A stretch of 64,000 bases of DNA, from contig CAAERO010000005.1 in the NCBI GenBank assembly GCA_900758495.1, positions 124,001-188,000 of the forward strand, given 5' to 3'. Both the position numbers and the translations under genes were made by a program. Below, in pieces: positions 24,480 to 32,203 of the stretch (position 1 is the stretch's first letter; every line of letters starts with the position of its first letter). Below the pieces are notes generated by a model. The model was not told where the DNA came from, did no database searches, and saw only the letters and a list, made by a program, of their open reading frames with translations. The DNA comes from Bacilli bacterium (GTDB taxonomy: Bacteria > Bacillota_I > Bacilli_A > RF39 > UBA660).

Positions 24480-25670
24480 ATGGCAAAACAAAAATTTGAT
24501 CGTTCAAAACCACATGTTAACATTGGTACAATTGGACACGTAGATCATGGTAAAACTACTTTAACTGCAGCTATTACTAAATGTTTACATGACAAGAACC
24601 CTGAGTGGGCTGATTTCACTGATTATGCAAACATTGATAAAGCTCCAGAAGAAAGAGAACGTGGAATTACTATCAATACTTCACACGTTGAATATCAAAC
24701 AGAAAAACGTCACTATGCACACGTTGACTGCCCAGGACATGCTGATTATGTTAAAAACATGATTACTGGTGCTGCTCAAATGGATGGAGCAATCTTAGTT
24801 ATTGCTGCTACTGATGGTGCTATGGCTCAAACTCGTGAACACATCTTATTATCACGTCAAGTTGGAGTACCTCGTATGGTTGTATTCTTAAACAAATGTG
24901 ATATGGTTGATGATCCTGAGTTAATCGATTTAGTAGAAATGGAAGTTCGTGACTTATTAAATGAATATGGTTACGAAGGAGATGAAACTCCAATCATTAA
25001 GGGTTCTGCACTTAAAGCTCTTGAAGGAGAACAAAAGTATGTTGATGCTATTTATGAATTAATGGATGCTGTTGATACTTGGATTCCTACTCCAGAAAGA
25101 GATAATGATAAACCATTCTTAATGAGTATTGAAGATGTATTCACAATCACTGGTCGTGGTACAGTTGTTACTGGACGTGTTGAACGTGGACAATTAAAAC
25201 TTAATGATGAAGTTGAAATCGTTGGTATTAAACCAACTCAAAAGACAGTTGTTACAGGAATTGAAATGTTCCGTAAGCAATTAGACTTCGCTGAAGCAGG
25301 AGATAATGCTGGTGTATTATTACGTGGTATTTCTCGTGAACAAGTTGAACGTGGACAAGTTCTTGCTAAACCAGGAAGTGTTCATCCACATCACCAATTC
25401 AAAGCTGAAGTATATGTACTAAGCAAAGAAGAAGGTGGACGTCATACACCATTCTTCTCAAATTATCGTCCTCAATTCTATTTTAGAACTACAGACGTAA
25501 CTGGTGTTATTACATTACCTGAAGGTGTTGAAATGGTTATGCCAGGAGACAATGTTTCAATGGATGTTGAGTTAATTCACCCAATCGCTATTGAAAAAGG
25601 TACTAAGTTCTCTATCCGTGAAGGTGGACGTACTGTTGGTGCTGGTGTTGTTTCTGAAATCGAAGGATAA
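24480..25670 (+). CDS. tuf: Elongation factor Tu
   Basis: GTPase of 396 residues that delivers aminoacyl-tRNA to the ribosome. G1 GHVDHGKTTL, RGITINTSHVEY, DCPGHADYVKNMI, NKCDMVDD are all intact. Codon use is the most biased in the window, in line with very high expression. Preceded by AAAAGGAGG and its own promoter, and closed by a long terminator hairpin. Confidence 0.99.
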   Translation: MAKQKFDRSKPHVNIGTIGHVDHGKTTLTAAITKCLHDKNPEWADFTDYANIDKAPEERERGITINTSHVEYQTEKRHYAHVDCPGHADYVKNMITGAAQMDGAILVIAATDGAMAQTREHILLSRQVGVPRMVVFLNKCDMVDDPELIDLVEMEVRDLLNEYGYEGDETPIIKGSALKALEGEQKYVDAIYELMDAVDTWIPTPERDNDKPFLMSIEDVFTITGRGTVVTGRVERGQLKLNDEVEIVGIKPTQKTVVTGIEMFRKQLDFAEAGDNAGVLLRGISREQVERGQVLAKPGSVHPHHQFKAEVYVLSKEEGGRHTPFFSNYRPQFYFRTTDVTGVITLPEGVEMVMPGDNVSMDVELIHPIAIEKGTKFSIREGGRTVGAGVVSEIEG

Positions 25671-25686
25671 TAGCAACATAAATAAA

Positions 25687-25727
25687 AACTGTAAAATCAA
25701 ACAATTTGATTTTTACAGTTTTTTTTG
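25687..25727 (+). terminator. Terminator of tuf
   Basis: AACTGTAAAATCAAA pairs with TTTGATTTTTACAGTT around CAA with one bulge, then eight T. Confidence 0.9.
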
Positions 25728-25757
25728 TTATCATTAATTATACTAGGGTGTGATAAT

Positions 25758-26387
25758 ATGAAAAAAATTAAACATAAAAAAGAGATATTACTAGTATTAT
25801 TAGGAGTTATTTTAATATTAGCTGGTGCATATCTTACTGCTAAGGCTTCTAATAAAGAAACTGTAAAACCTATTTCTAGAAAAGAAGAAACTTTAAAAGT
25901 TAATGGTCAAACGATAAATTTAAAGTTATATCGTGTTGATAAGTCTTTCTTTTTACAAATTCCTGATGATTTTATAGCAATGACAGGTAATGATTTAAAT
26001 CAAAAGTATGGTACTAGTGCAAGAGCAGAACTTATTTTTGATAGTAAAGACGATTTAACACACATTTCTGTTACTAGAGGAAAAGATGATATTTTAGAAG
26101 AGTCACTTGGTACATATATAGAAACTCTTAAAAATACTATGACAGGTTATACAGATGTTAAATTTGAAACATACCAAAAATATGGAAAAAACTTTGCAAG
26201 AATAGTAGCAACAAGTTCTGATGAAGCTGCAAAATATTATGACATAAGATACTTTGTATTGGACAATAAATTAATAACAATAGAATTTTATACGACAATT
26301 AACCAAAAAAGAGAATGGGAAAAAGTTAGTAAAAAAATTCTTGATAGTATTTGTTTTAATGAAGATGATATTAAGGGTAAAAACTAA
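25758..26387 (+). CDS. Hypothetical membrane-anchored extracytoplasmic protein
   Basis: 209 residues. A short basic N-terminus (KKIKHKKE) precedes one hydrophobic helix (about 9-29) ending at AKAS, so it is either an N-anchored or a secreted protein. The exterior part begins RKEETLKVNGQTINLKLYRVDKSFFLQIPDDF and has alternating beta-like segments; no catalytic motif or lipobox is seen. The start is chosen at 25758 behind AGGGTGTG rather than an upstream ATG that lies in the tuf terminator. Not recognised. Confidence 0.6.
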   Translation: MKKIKHKKEILLVLLGVILILAGAYLTAKASNKETVKPISRKEETLKVNGQTINLKLYRVDKSFFLQIPDDFIAMTGNDLNQKYGTSARAELIFDSKDDLTHISVTRGKDDILEESLGTYIETLKNTMTGYTDVKFETYQKYGKNFARIVATSSDEAAKYYDIRYFVLDNKLITIEFYTTINQKREWEKVSKKILDSICFNEDDIKGKN

Positions 26388-26410
26388 ATTTCATCTTTTT
26401 ACTTTTTACA

Positions 26411-26441
26411 AAATAAAAAATGTAATAATTAGTTTATTACA
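26411..26441 (-). terminator. Terminator of the Fem-type gene (possibly bidirectional)
   Basis: TGTAATAA (26421-26428) and TTATTACA (26434-26441) form an 8-bp stem; the minus strand continues into TTTTTTATTTT. It may also stop the converging 25758 gene. Confidence 0.65.
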
Positions 26442-26453
26442 CTTTTATAAAAA

Positions 26454-27704
26454 TTACTTTTCTTTTTTCTTATCTTTATTTAAATTTCTATATAAGTTAT
26501 ATGGTAACTGATTGATAACAAAATCAAATTCACCAACATATTCACTAATAATCGGATTGAAACCTAGTTTCATTTCGTTTAAACCAGAATATTCTGTTAT
26601 GTGCTCAAAATCTCCACTCACAGCATTGAAATTAATATATTTTAAATTCATTTTTTTATAAGTAGAAATTAATTCCCATTTCATAAGATAACTTGGATTT
26701 AAAGATTTGAATTTAGAATTTAACCCTTCAATAATTAAGAATGCAGAGTGGTCATATCTCAAAACTAGAGATGATGCAATTAAAATGCCATTTGGATTCT
26801 CTTTTAATAAATTAGTAGCCCATACTAGATTTTTTTTATAAGTATTTATTAATTTGTCTGATTCGATTTTTTCATTTATTAATTTTTTTCTAGTATTAGC
26901 ATTTTTGGCTTGTTGAATTTTATAAGCTAGATTATCGTTTATCTCCATTTCTCTTTCATATAGTTTCTTGCTATTGATAACGAAAGTCTCTGTATTTAAT
27001 TTAGCAAAATATAAGTCAACGTCATTTTTAAAATTTTTACAGAATTCTTGATAATACTCAATTGGTCTTGAATATTTTTTTTTGACAAAATCATAAAATA
27101 AAGGAAGATTTTGTTCATTTCCCTTAATAATTTCCACACCGCTCCGCATTGCTTTTTTTATTTTATACCGAACTCGTTTTTCAAAACTATTATAGATAGT
27201 CTCAATATTTTTATTAAGGGAAATAACAGCTTCAAATCTTGGTTTTTCTGTTTCAAAGAAAAGAGTAGGTCCATGATATTCCCAGTGGCTAGCTTTTAAA
27301 TTTTCTACAATAATATTTGATTCTGGGTTAATATTTAAAATTTTTCCGTTGGCATTATGTAGTGATACAGGAACGACAGGATCAATTTTTAATAACATAA
27401 AACCTTGCTTTGCTAGGAGCTTTTTTAATCTCTCTGTAAACTCTTTTAATAAAGCACCATTGCTGTAATCAAATAGCAATCCTCTAGGAGCATAAGCAAT
27501 TTTGTAGTTCATAAATACTTCTTTATAGAGCAATAACGATGCTCCAATAATATTTTCCATCTCATCAATAATGCCAAGATAGTGTATATCGTAGCCGAAT
27601 TTTTTCATAATTTTGCCATAAGAACTAGATTGATAATAACTACGATACTTATGTCTTAGTGCATATTTATCAAATTCTTTTTCTTCTAGTGTGATTATTT
27701 TCAT
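26454..27704 (-). CDS. FemA/FemX-type peptidoglycan aminoacyltransferase
   Basis: 416 residues with the two GNAT-like halves of the Fem family: N-terminal FGYDIHYLGIID…GASLLLYKEVFMNYKIAYAPRGLLFDY, and C-terminal segment ending YLMKWELISTYKKMNLKYINFNAVSGDF. Between them is a Lys/Glu-rich antiparallel coiled-coil (about 245-295), the tRNA-arm typical of FemA/FemX. The family adds amino acids from aminoacyl-tRNA to the lipid II stem peptide to build cross-bridges; which residue is added cannot be read. AGGAGG and a near-consensus promoter lie upstream. Only one such gene is seen in the window. Confidence 0.85.
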   Translation of the reverse strand: MKIITLEEKEFDKYALRHKYRSYYQSSSYGKIMKKFGYDIHYLGIIDEMENIIGASLLLYKEVFMNYKIAYAPRGLLFDYSNGALLKEFTERLKKLLAKQGFMLLKIDPVVPVSLHNANGKILNINPESNIIVENLKASHWEYHGPTLFFETEKPRFEAVISLNKNIETIYNSFEKRVRYKIKKAMRSGVEIIKGNEQNLPLFYDFVKKKYSRPIEYYQEFCKNFKNDVDLYFAKLNTETFVINSKKLYEREMEINDNLAYKIQQAKNANTRKKLINEKIESDKLINTYKKNLVWATNLLKENPNGILIASSLVLRYDHSAFLIIEGLNSKFKSLNPSYLMKWELISTYKKMNLKYINFNAVSGDFEHITEYSGLNEMKLGFNPIISEYVGEFDFVINQLPYNLYRNLNKDKKKEK

Positions 27705-27726
27705 GGAATCCTCCTTAATCCATTAT

Positions 27727-27755
27727 ATTATATCAGTCATTTACACAATTTTCAA
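27727..27755 (-). promoter_or_regulatory. Promoter of the Fem-type gene
   Basis: On the minus strand TTGAAA (27755-27750), 17-base spacer, TATAAT (27732-27727) with TGA immediately upstream of the -10. Confidence 0.7.
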
Positions 27756-27811
27756 TGAGAGTGATGCTAAAGATTTGTAAAATTTAGTACAATATAAGAG
27801 GAGTAAACAAT

Positions 27812-28300
27812 ATGATTGAAAATAAAATAATCTCAGTTCTTGCCATGAAGCAATACAGTATTTAATTGTGCTTAAACGTGGTAATACTGTCATTAAATCA
27901 ATGAAAAAGGAATGAATAGAATAGTTAGAAAAACTATGTGAGCTTTAATATTTGGAAGTAATCCTACTGATTTGTGAGATATTATGTTTGATTATTTACT
28001 AAAAAATTATGGAATTACAATTGATTATAGAGATTTTCCAAAGCTTGTGAACTAAATATAGAAGTTATCGATAAAAGATAAATGATTTATCAATTGTTAC
28101 TAGATGAGGTTACATTGATTAAATAATTGGTACTAATAGAAAAAAACTACTATTAATTGTAATATGACTATCATTTTAAGAATTTTAGAAATAGATTTGA
28201 CTTTCATAATTTAGATAATCCTACCAAAATGGTTAAAATAATAGTTTAGTGCTATGGTAAAATTAAAATTTATGAAGTATAAATATATAAATCTTTGAAA
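27812..28300 (+). pseudogene. Decayed protein-coding gene of unknown family
   Basis: A ribosome binding site (AGAGGAG) and ATG at 27812 start a frame that stops after 17 codons. Coding-like text then continues across frames: EAIQYLIVLKRGNTVIKSMKKE, GSNPTDL-stop-DIMFDYLLKNYGITIDYRDF, then ACELNIEVIDKR-stop-MIYQLLLDEVTLIK. Stops and at least two frameshifts interrupt it. The stretch 27756-28569 otherwise holds only the eno promoter region. The family is not recognised. TGA-to-Trp recoding is excluded because intact genes in the window end at TGA. Confidence 0.45.
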
Positions 28301-28422
28301 CTTTAAGTGAAGCGGTGCAATACATATAGGAAGTTATATTATTAAGTCTTGTTTTAGTTTTTTGAAATCAATATAAATAAAGTGAAGACCAAGAAGATAA
28401 CTCTACAGAAATAGTTAAAAAA

Positions 28423-28477
28423 TTTTAGAGAAAATTCTCAGACTTAATAATAAATTTCTCTAAAAGTGTGATATAAT
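28423..28477 (+). promoter_or_regulatory. eno promoter with overlapping inverted repeat
   Basis: An extended -10, TGA plus TATAAT (28469-28477), lies about 92 bases before eno. Upstream, a perfect 11-bp inverted repeat (TTTTAGAGAAA 28423-28433 with TTTCTCTAAAA 28455-28465) ends at the -10 and covers the -35 position, which is itself weak. This looks like an operator rather than a terminator, since no T run follows. Confidence 0.5.
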
Positions 28478-28569
28478 CTTAATGAACTGCGTCAATAGAT
28501 TATGTTTATTAATAGACTAGAAATTATTGACTTCAGCAATATAATATTAAAGAAAGGATGACTAAATGT

Positions 28570-29799
28570 ATGAAAATTAAAAATATTATAGGTAGAGAAA
28601 TTTTAGATTCAAGAGGAAATCCAACTGTTGAAGTAGATGTTTATCTTGAAAATGGTATTATGGGTAGAGCGGCTGTTCCATCTGGGGCTTCAACTGGTGA
28701 AAGGGAAGCTTTAGAAATGCGTGATGGCGATAAATCAAGATTTTGTGGAAAAGGTGTTTTAAATGCGGTAAATAATGTAAATACTGTTTTACATGATAAC
28801 ATAATTGGTATGGAAGTAGAAGACCAAAGAGCAATAGATGAAGCTATGCTAAAACTTGACGGAACTAAGACTAAGAGTAACTTGGGAGCTAATGCTATAC
28901 TAGGAGTTTCAATGGCTTGTTTAAAAGCAGCTGCTAATAATAGTGGAAAACCATTATATGCTTATGTTGGTACAGGAAGAAGTTTACCAGTTCCTATGAT
29001 GAATATTATTAATGGTGGAGCTCATGCTGATAACTCACTTGATTTTCAGGAATATATGATTATTCCTCAAAGAGAAACAATTCATGAAAGAGTAAGAGTT
29101 GGTGCTGAAGTATTTCATTCTTTGAAAAATGTTTTAAAAGAAAAAGGATATGCTACTTCTGTTGGAGATGAAGGTGGTTTTGCTCCAAACTTAAAGAGCA
29201 ATAAAGAAGGGTTCGAATTGATTACAGAAGCAGTTGAAAGAGCTGGTTACAAACCTTATGAAGATGTATGTTATGCAATTGATGTAGCAGCAAGCGAATT
29301 TTATCGCGATGGTAAATATCACTTGGATGGAGAAGGAAAAGTATTAACTACTGATGAATTAATTGAGTATTATAAAGATTTAGTAAATACTTATCCAATT
29401 ATCTCTATTGAGGATGCAGTAGATGAAAATGATTGGGAAGGATTCAGCAAAGTAACTAGTGAGCTAGGAGATAAGATTCAATTAGTAGGGGATGATTTAT
29501 TTGTTACTAACAAAGAATGTCTTCAGAAAGGAATTGACAATAAAGCTGGAAATGCTATTCTTCTAAAAGTAAATCAAATTGGTACTATTACTGAAACGTT
29601 AGAAACTATTGAACTTGCTAAGAATCATGGTTATAAAACAATTATTTCACATAGAAGTGGTGAAACAGAAGATACAACTATTGCTGATTTAGCAGTAGGA
29701 CTTGATTTAGGACAAATTAAAACTGGTTCTATGTCAAGAACTGATAGAATATGTAAATACAATCAATTAATGAGAATAGAAGAAGAATTAAATAAGTAG
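28570..29799 (+). CDS. eno: Enolase
   Basis: Converts 2-phosphoglycerate to phosphoenolpyruvate; 409 residues, a little shorter than the usual 430. IIGREILDSRGNPTVEVDVYL at the start, GASTGEREALEMRD, metal ligands in IDVAASEFY, SIEDAVDEND and LVGDDLFVTN, catalytic Lys in AILLKVNQIGT and SHRSGETEDTTIADLAV are present. The ATG at 28570 is chosen: AAAGGATGA then has proper spacing, whereas the ATG at 28558 is part of that site. The other glycolytic genes lie at 44-54 kb, so eno is separate from them. Confidence 0.97.
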   Translation: MKIKNIIGREILDSRGNPTVEVDVYLENGIMGRAAVPSGASTGEREALEMRDGDKSRFCGKGVLNAVNNVNTVLHDNIIGMEVEDQRAIDEAMLKLDGTKTKSNLGANAILGVSMACLKAAANNSGKPLYAYVGTGRSLPVPMMNIINGGAHADNSLDFQEYMIIPQRETIHERVRVGAEVFHSLKNVLKEKGYATSVGDEGGFAPNLKSNKEGFELITEAVERAGYKPYEDVCYAIDVAASEFYRDGKYHLDGEGKVLTTDELIEYYKDLVNTYPIISIEDAVDENDWEGFSKVTSELGDKIQLVGDDLFVTNKECLQKGIDNKAGNAILLKVNQIGTITETLETIELAKNHGYKTIISHRSGETEDTTIADLAVGLDLGQIKTGSMSRTDRICKYNQLMRIEEELNK

Positions 29800-29810
29800 T
29801 TATAACTTAG

Positions 29811-29848
29811 GGAATGCGATGATAAGTATCTTGCATTTCTTTTTTTTA
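29811..29848 (+). terminator. Terminator of eno
   Basis: GGAATGC pairs with GCATTTC (one G-U) with an inner GATA/TATC stem, followed by nine T. Confidence 0.75.
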
Positions 29849-29888
29849 TATGATAGTATATTGTTGTTTATTTATGGAGGTGTAATTT

Positions 29889-30104
29889 ATGAAAATTGCA
29901 TTAGTTATAGTATCAATTTTGTTAATTATAATTGTTTTGTTACAGAGTAGTAAAGCTGAAGGTGGAGCTCAAATCTTATCAGGTAATACGACAGAGTTGT
30001 TTAAAAATCGTAAAGAAAGAGGAGCAGAATTAGTTATTACTAGAGTTACTATGCTTTTAGGATTAGCTTTCTTTATCATTTGTTTAGTAGAATCATTTAT
30101 TTAA
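29889..30104 (+). CDS. secG: Preprotein translocase subunit SecG
   Basis: 71-residue membrane protein with two hydrophobic helices (2-20 and 52-70). The loop between contains LLQSSKAEGGAQILSG and a basic stretch, the family hallmark. It assists SecYE in protein export. GGAGGTG precedes the start. It lies between eno and secE, uniting two Sec subunits; in Bacillus secG follows eno too (with other genes downstream). Confidence 0.92.
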   Translation: MKIALVIVSILLIIIVLLQSSKAEGGAQILSGNTTELFKNRKERGAELVITRVTMLLGLAFFIICLVESFI

Positions 30105-30106
30105 CA

Positions 30107-30135
30107 TTGACAAAGTAAGTAATTTATGATATTTT
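30107..30135 (+). promoter_or_regulatory. secE-nusG promoter
   Basis: TTGACA (30107-30112), exact 17-base spacer, TATTTT (30130-30135) with TGA before it. It begins three bases after the secG stop. Confidence 0.75.
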
Positions 30136-30190
30136 ACAAATAGGCACTGATTAGGTGTTTTTCTTTTGATGAAAAGAAGGGAAGATAAAA

Positions 30191-30442
30191 ATGGCAAAGA
30201 ATGAAAAAAAATTAGAAGTAAAAGAGAATACTGCTAAGAAAAAAGAAGAAAAAGAAGGATTATGGACTAGAATTGTTTTATTCTTTAAGGGAGTAAAGTC
30301 TGAGTGGAAGAGAGTAAAATGGCCAACTAAAAAAGAAATGATAAAATATTCAGTAGCTACTATTGTTATTATCATAGGTTGTTCGGTATTCTTCTATGCA
30401 GTTGATATTTTATTAGCATTTTTACACAGTTTAGGTAAATAG
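30191..30442 (+). CDS. secE: Preprotein translocase subunit SecE
   Basis: 83 residues. A Lys/Glu-rich N-terminus is followed by the amphipathic clamp FFKGVKSEWKRVKWPTKKEM, whose W-P-T/S-x-x-E core is diagnostic, and one membrane helix (about 55-80). Essential SecYEG component. In Bacillus rpmG (L33) precedes it; none is found here. nusG follows after 14 bases. Confidence 0.95.
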   Translation: MAKNEKKLEVKENTAKKKEEKEGLWTRIVLFFKGVKSEWKRVKWPTKKEMIKYSVATIVIIIGCSVFFYAVDILLAFLHSLGK

Positions 30443-30456
30443 AGGAGGATTAAATA

Positions 30457-30990
30457 ATGGAAAAAGAATGGTTTGTAGTTAATACTTATTCTGGTCATGA
30501 AAACAAAGTTAAAGAAAAATTATTAATGCGTGCTGAATCTATGGGAATGCAAGATTATATCTTTCGTGTTATTGTACCAGAACAAGAAGAGACAGAAATA
30601 AAAGATGGAGTTACTAAAAAAAGAATTAAAAAGTTATTTCCAGGTTATATATTAGTAGAAATGATTATGACAGATGAAGCTTGGTATGTTGTTCGTAATA
30701 CTCCAGGTGTTACAGGATTTATTGGTTCAAGTGGCAAAGGCGCAAAACCAACTCCATTACCACCTCAAGAAGTAGATAATGTCTTAAAAGTTATGGGAAT
30801 GTCCCGCATTGATGTTGATAAAGAATTATCCATTGGTACAAAAGTAAAAATTATTGGTGGACCATTTACTGGGATGTTTGGTACTATTGAAGAAATTGAT
30901 AATGATAATCAAAAATTCACTTTGAATGTAGACTTATTTGGTCAAGAAACTCAAGTAGAAGTTGACTTTGAGCAAATTTCTAAGGCTTAA
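30457..30990 (+). CDS. nusG: Transcription termination/antitermination factor NusG
   Basis: 177 residues with the NGN domain (MEKEWFVVNTYSGHENKVKEKL… VRNTPGVTGFIG) and a C-terminal KOW domain (about 125-177; GTKVKIIGGPFTGMFGTIEEID). It binds RNA polymerase and affects pausing, termination and coupling. AGAGGAGG precedes the start. A gene of unknown function follows two bases after its stop, before rplK. Confidence 0.97.
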   Translation: MEKEWFVVNTYSGHENKVKEKLLMRAESMGMQDYIFRVIVPEQEETEIKDGVTKKRIKKLFPGYILVEMIMTDEAWYVVRNTPGVTGFIGSSGKGAKPTPLPPQEVDNVLKVMGMSRIDVDKELSIGTKVKIIGGPFTGMFGTIEEIDNDNQKFTLNVDLFGQETQVEVDFEQISKA

Positions 30991-30992
30991 TT

Positions 30993-31559
30993 ATGCAATC
31001 GCTAGATGAGAAAATAAGAATTTCAAAGTTATTGTATAAAGAAGCGCTTAAGAATAGTTACTTTAACGATGTGGAAAAAGATTTTATACTAAATGTTACT
31101 TATCAACAATTTGTCGTTATGGAAGAAAATATAGATTTAACTACTTTTAAGGAATTTTATAGTCAGTACGCTGTTATAAAAGATAATCTTTTTGTTGATA
31201 TAACTTTGTATGAGAATTGGTTGTTTTCTTCTGAGGTATATGCTATTAAATTGCTAGAAGAACTAGTTGATGGAAAATCTTATATAAATCTAACCAGAAA
31301 TAATAATAGTATTGAAAATTTTTTCCAACTATATCAGCTTAGAAGTGAAATATTATCATTTTATACTAACTTGATAAATTGTTCATCTAGTATGAATGGC
31401 AAATTTCAACTTGATTATATGTTAGCTACAACGCCTGGTGCTAAAGTAGAAACTGTATTTGATTCTAAGGAAGCATCAACTGTAATTAAGGAGAGTTGTC
31501 ATAAAATGGATGAAAACGGTAAAAAATTAATGAAAATAAAGTCACAATTCAATAAATGA
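30993..31559 (+). CDS. Hypothetical protein between nusG and rplK
   Basis: 188-residue soluble protein with no membrane segment and no motif I recognise. It is predicted mostly helical, with abundant Tyr, Phe and Asn (SLDEKIRISKLLYKEALKNS at the start). ATG follows nusG by two bases with no clear ribosome binding site of its own, so it is probably translated by coupling with nusG. The rplK promoter lies right at its stop codon. In most Bacillota nusG is followed directly by rplK, so this is an insertion into a conserved pair. Codon use looks like that of its less-expressed neighbours. Confidence 0.65.
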   Translation: MQSLDEKIRISKLLYKEALKNSYFNDVEKDFILNVTYQQFVVMEENIDLTTFKEFYSQYAVIKDNLFVDITLYENWLFSSEVYAIKLLEELVDGKSYINLTRNNNSIENFFQLYQLRSEILSFYTNLINCSSSMNGKFQLDYMLATTPGAKVETVFDSKEASTVIKESCHKMDENGKKLMKIKSQFNK

Positions 31560-31588
31560 TTGATAAATAAAGAAAAATATGATATTAT
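31560..31588 (+). promoter_or_regulatory. rplK promoter
   Basis: TTGATA (31560-31565), exact 17-base spacer, TATTAT (31583-31588) with TGA directly before it, starting immediately after the upstream stop codon. Confidence 0.7.
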
Positions 31589-31595
31589 TTAAGAG

Positions 31596-31614
31596 CTATA
31601 TTAAATTAATATAG
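31596..31614. other. Perfect 19-bp palindrome at the rplK transcription start
   Basis: CTATATTAA-A-TTAATATAG spans the expected start of the rplK transcript. It could be an operator or form a 5'-end hairpin on the mRNA. All A/T except the ends, so chance is not excluded. Confidence 0.35.
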
Positions 31615-31621
31615 ATAAATT

Positions 31622-31661
31622 AAGTGGGAAGCAAACGTAAAAGCTATTAAGACCACTCGCG
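31622..31661 (+). promoter_or_regulatory. rplK leader RNA element (L1/L11-type)
   Basis: AGTGG (31623-31627) pairs with CCACT (31653-31657), closing a loop that contains AAGC…GCTATTAAGA. The plan repeats in the rplK-rplA spacer at 32146-32190. L1 is the known feedback regulator of this operon and binds such GTGG/CCAC elements; the link is inferred here. A small CTCG…CGAG hairpin follows before the ribosome binding site. Confidence 0.45.
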
Positions 31662-31690
31662 AAAACGAGGGAAGAAAGGATGTGTTTTTC

Positions 31691-32125
31691 GTGGCAAAGA
31701 AAGAAGTTGTAAAAAAGGTAGGTTTACAAATTCAAGCAGGAAAGGCTAACCCAGCTCCACCAGTTGGTACTGTACTTGGACCTTTAGGTATTAATTTACA
31801 AGAATTTTGTACTAAGTACAATGATGCAACTAGAGATAAAATGGGAGATATTGTGCCTGTTGAAATTTCAGTTTATGATGATCGTAGTTTTGATTTTGTA
31901 ATTAAAACACCACCTACAAGCTTTTTAATTAAAAAGTATGCTAAAATTCAAAAAGGTTCTGTAAAAGGAAAGAATGAAGTAGTAGCTACATTAACAAAAG
32001 AACAACTTAAAGAAATAGCAGAAATCAAATTACCAGATTTAAACTGCTATGATGTTGAAGAAGCTAAGAAAATTGTTGCAGGAACTGCTCAAAATATGGG
32101 TGTTGCTGTAGAAGAAGATAAGTAA
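31691..32125 (+). CDS. rplK: 50S ribosomal protein L11
   Basis: 144 residues (family about 141). The start is GTG 31691 (AKKEVVKKVGLQIQAGKANPAPPVGTVLGP), because GAAAGGATGTG sits at normal distance; GTG 31682 lies within it. PPTSFLIKKYA and the C-terminal rRNA-binding domain (GTAQNMGV) are intact. It forms the GTPase-associated centre with 23S rRNA and L10/L12. Confidence 0.96.
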   Translation: MAKKEVVKKVGLQIQAGKANPAPPVGTVLGPLGINLQEFCTKYNDATRDKMGDIVPVEISVYDDRSFDFVIKTPPTSFLIKKYAKIQKGSVKGKNEVVATLTKEQLKEIAEIKLPDLNCYDVEEAKKIVAGTAQNMGVAVEEDK

Positions 32126-32129
32126 TAAC

Positions 32130-32192
32130 ATATAGGTTTAAAACCTATGTGGGAGGAATTTAAGCTTTGCTTACCCCGTAAAACCACATAAG
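32130..32192 (+). promoter_or_regulatory. rplK-rplA intergenic RNA element (putative L1 site)
   Basis: TATGTGG (32146-32152) pairs with CCACATA (32184-32190) around GAGGAATTTAAGC…GCTTACCCCGTAAAA, with a second small stem ATAGGTTT/AAACCTAT just upstream. The GTGG-GAG…CCCGTAAAA-CCAC pattern resembles L1 binding leaders of Bacilli. The rplA ribosome binding site follows at once. Confidence 0.5.
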
Positions 32193-32203
32193 GAGGAATA
32201 AAA

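Noticed and set aside
27812..28140. TGA read as Trp in the 27.8-28.1 kb region, suggesting a Mycoplasma-type code
   Set aside because: Several intact genes (lgt, yvcK, spo0A, the nusG-adjacent gene) end at TGA exactly where the family ends, and TAA/TAG also interrupt this region. It is a pseudogene, not recoding.
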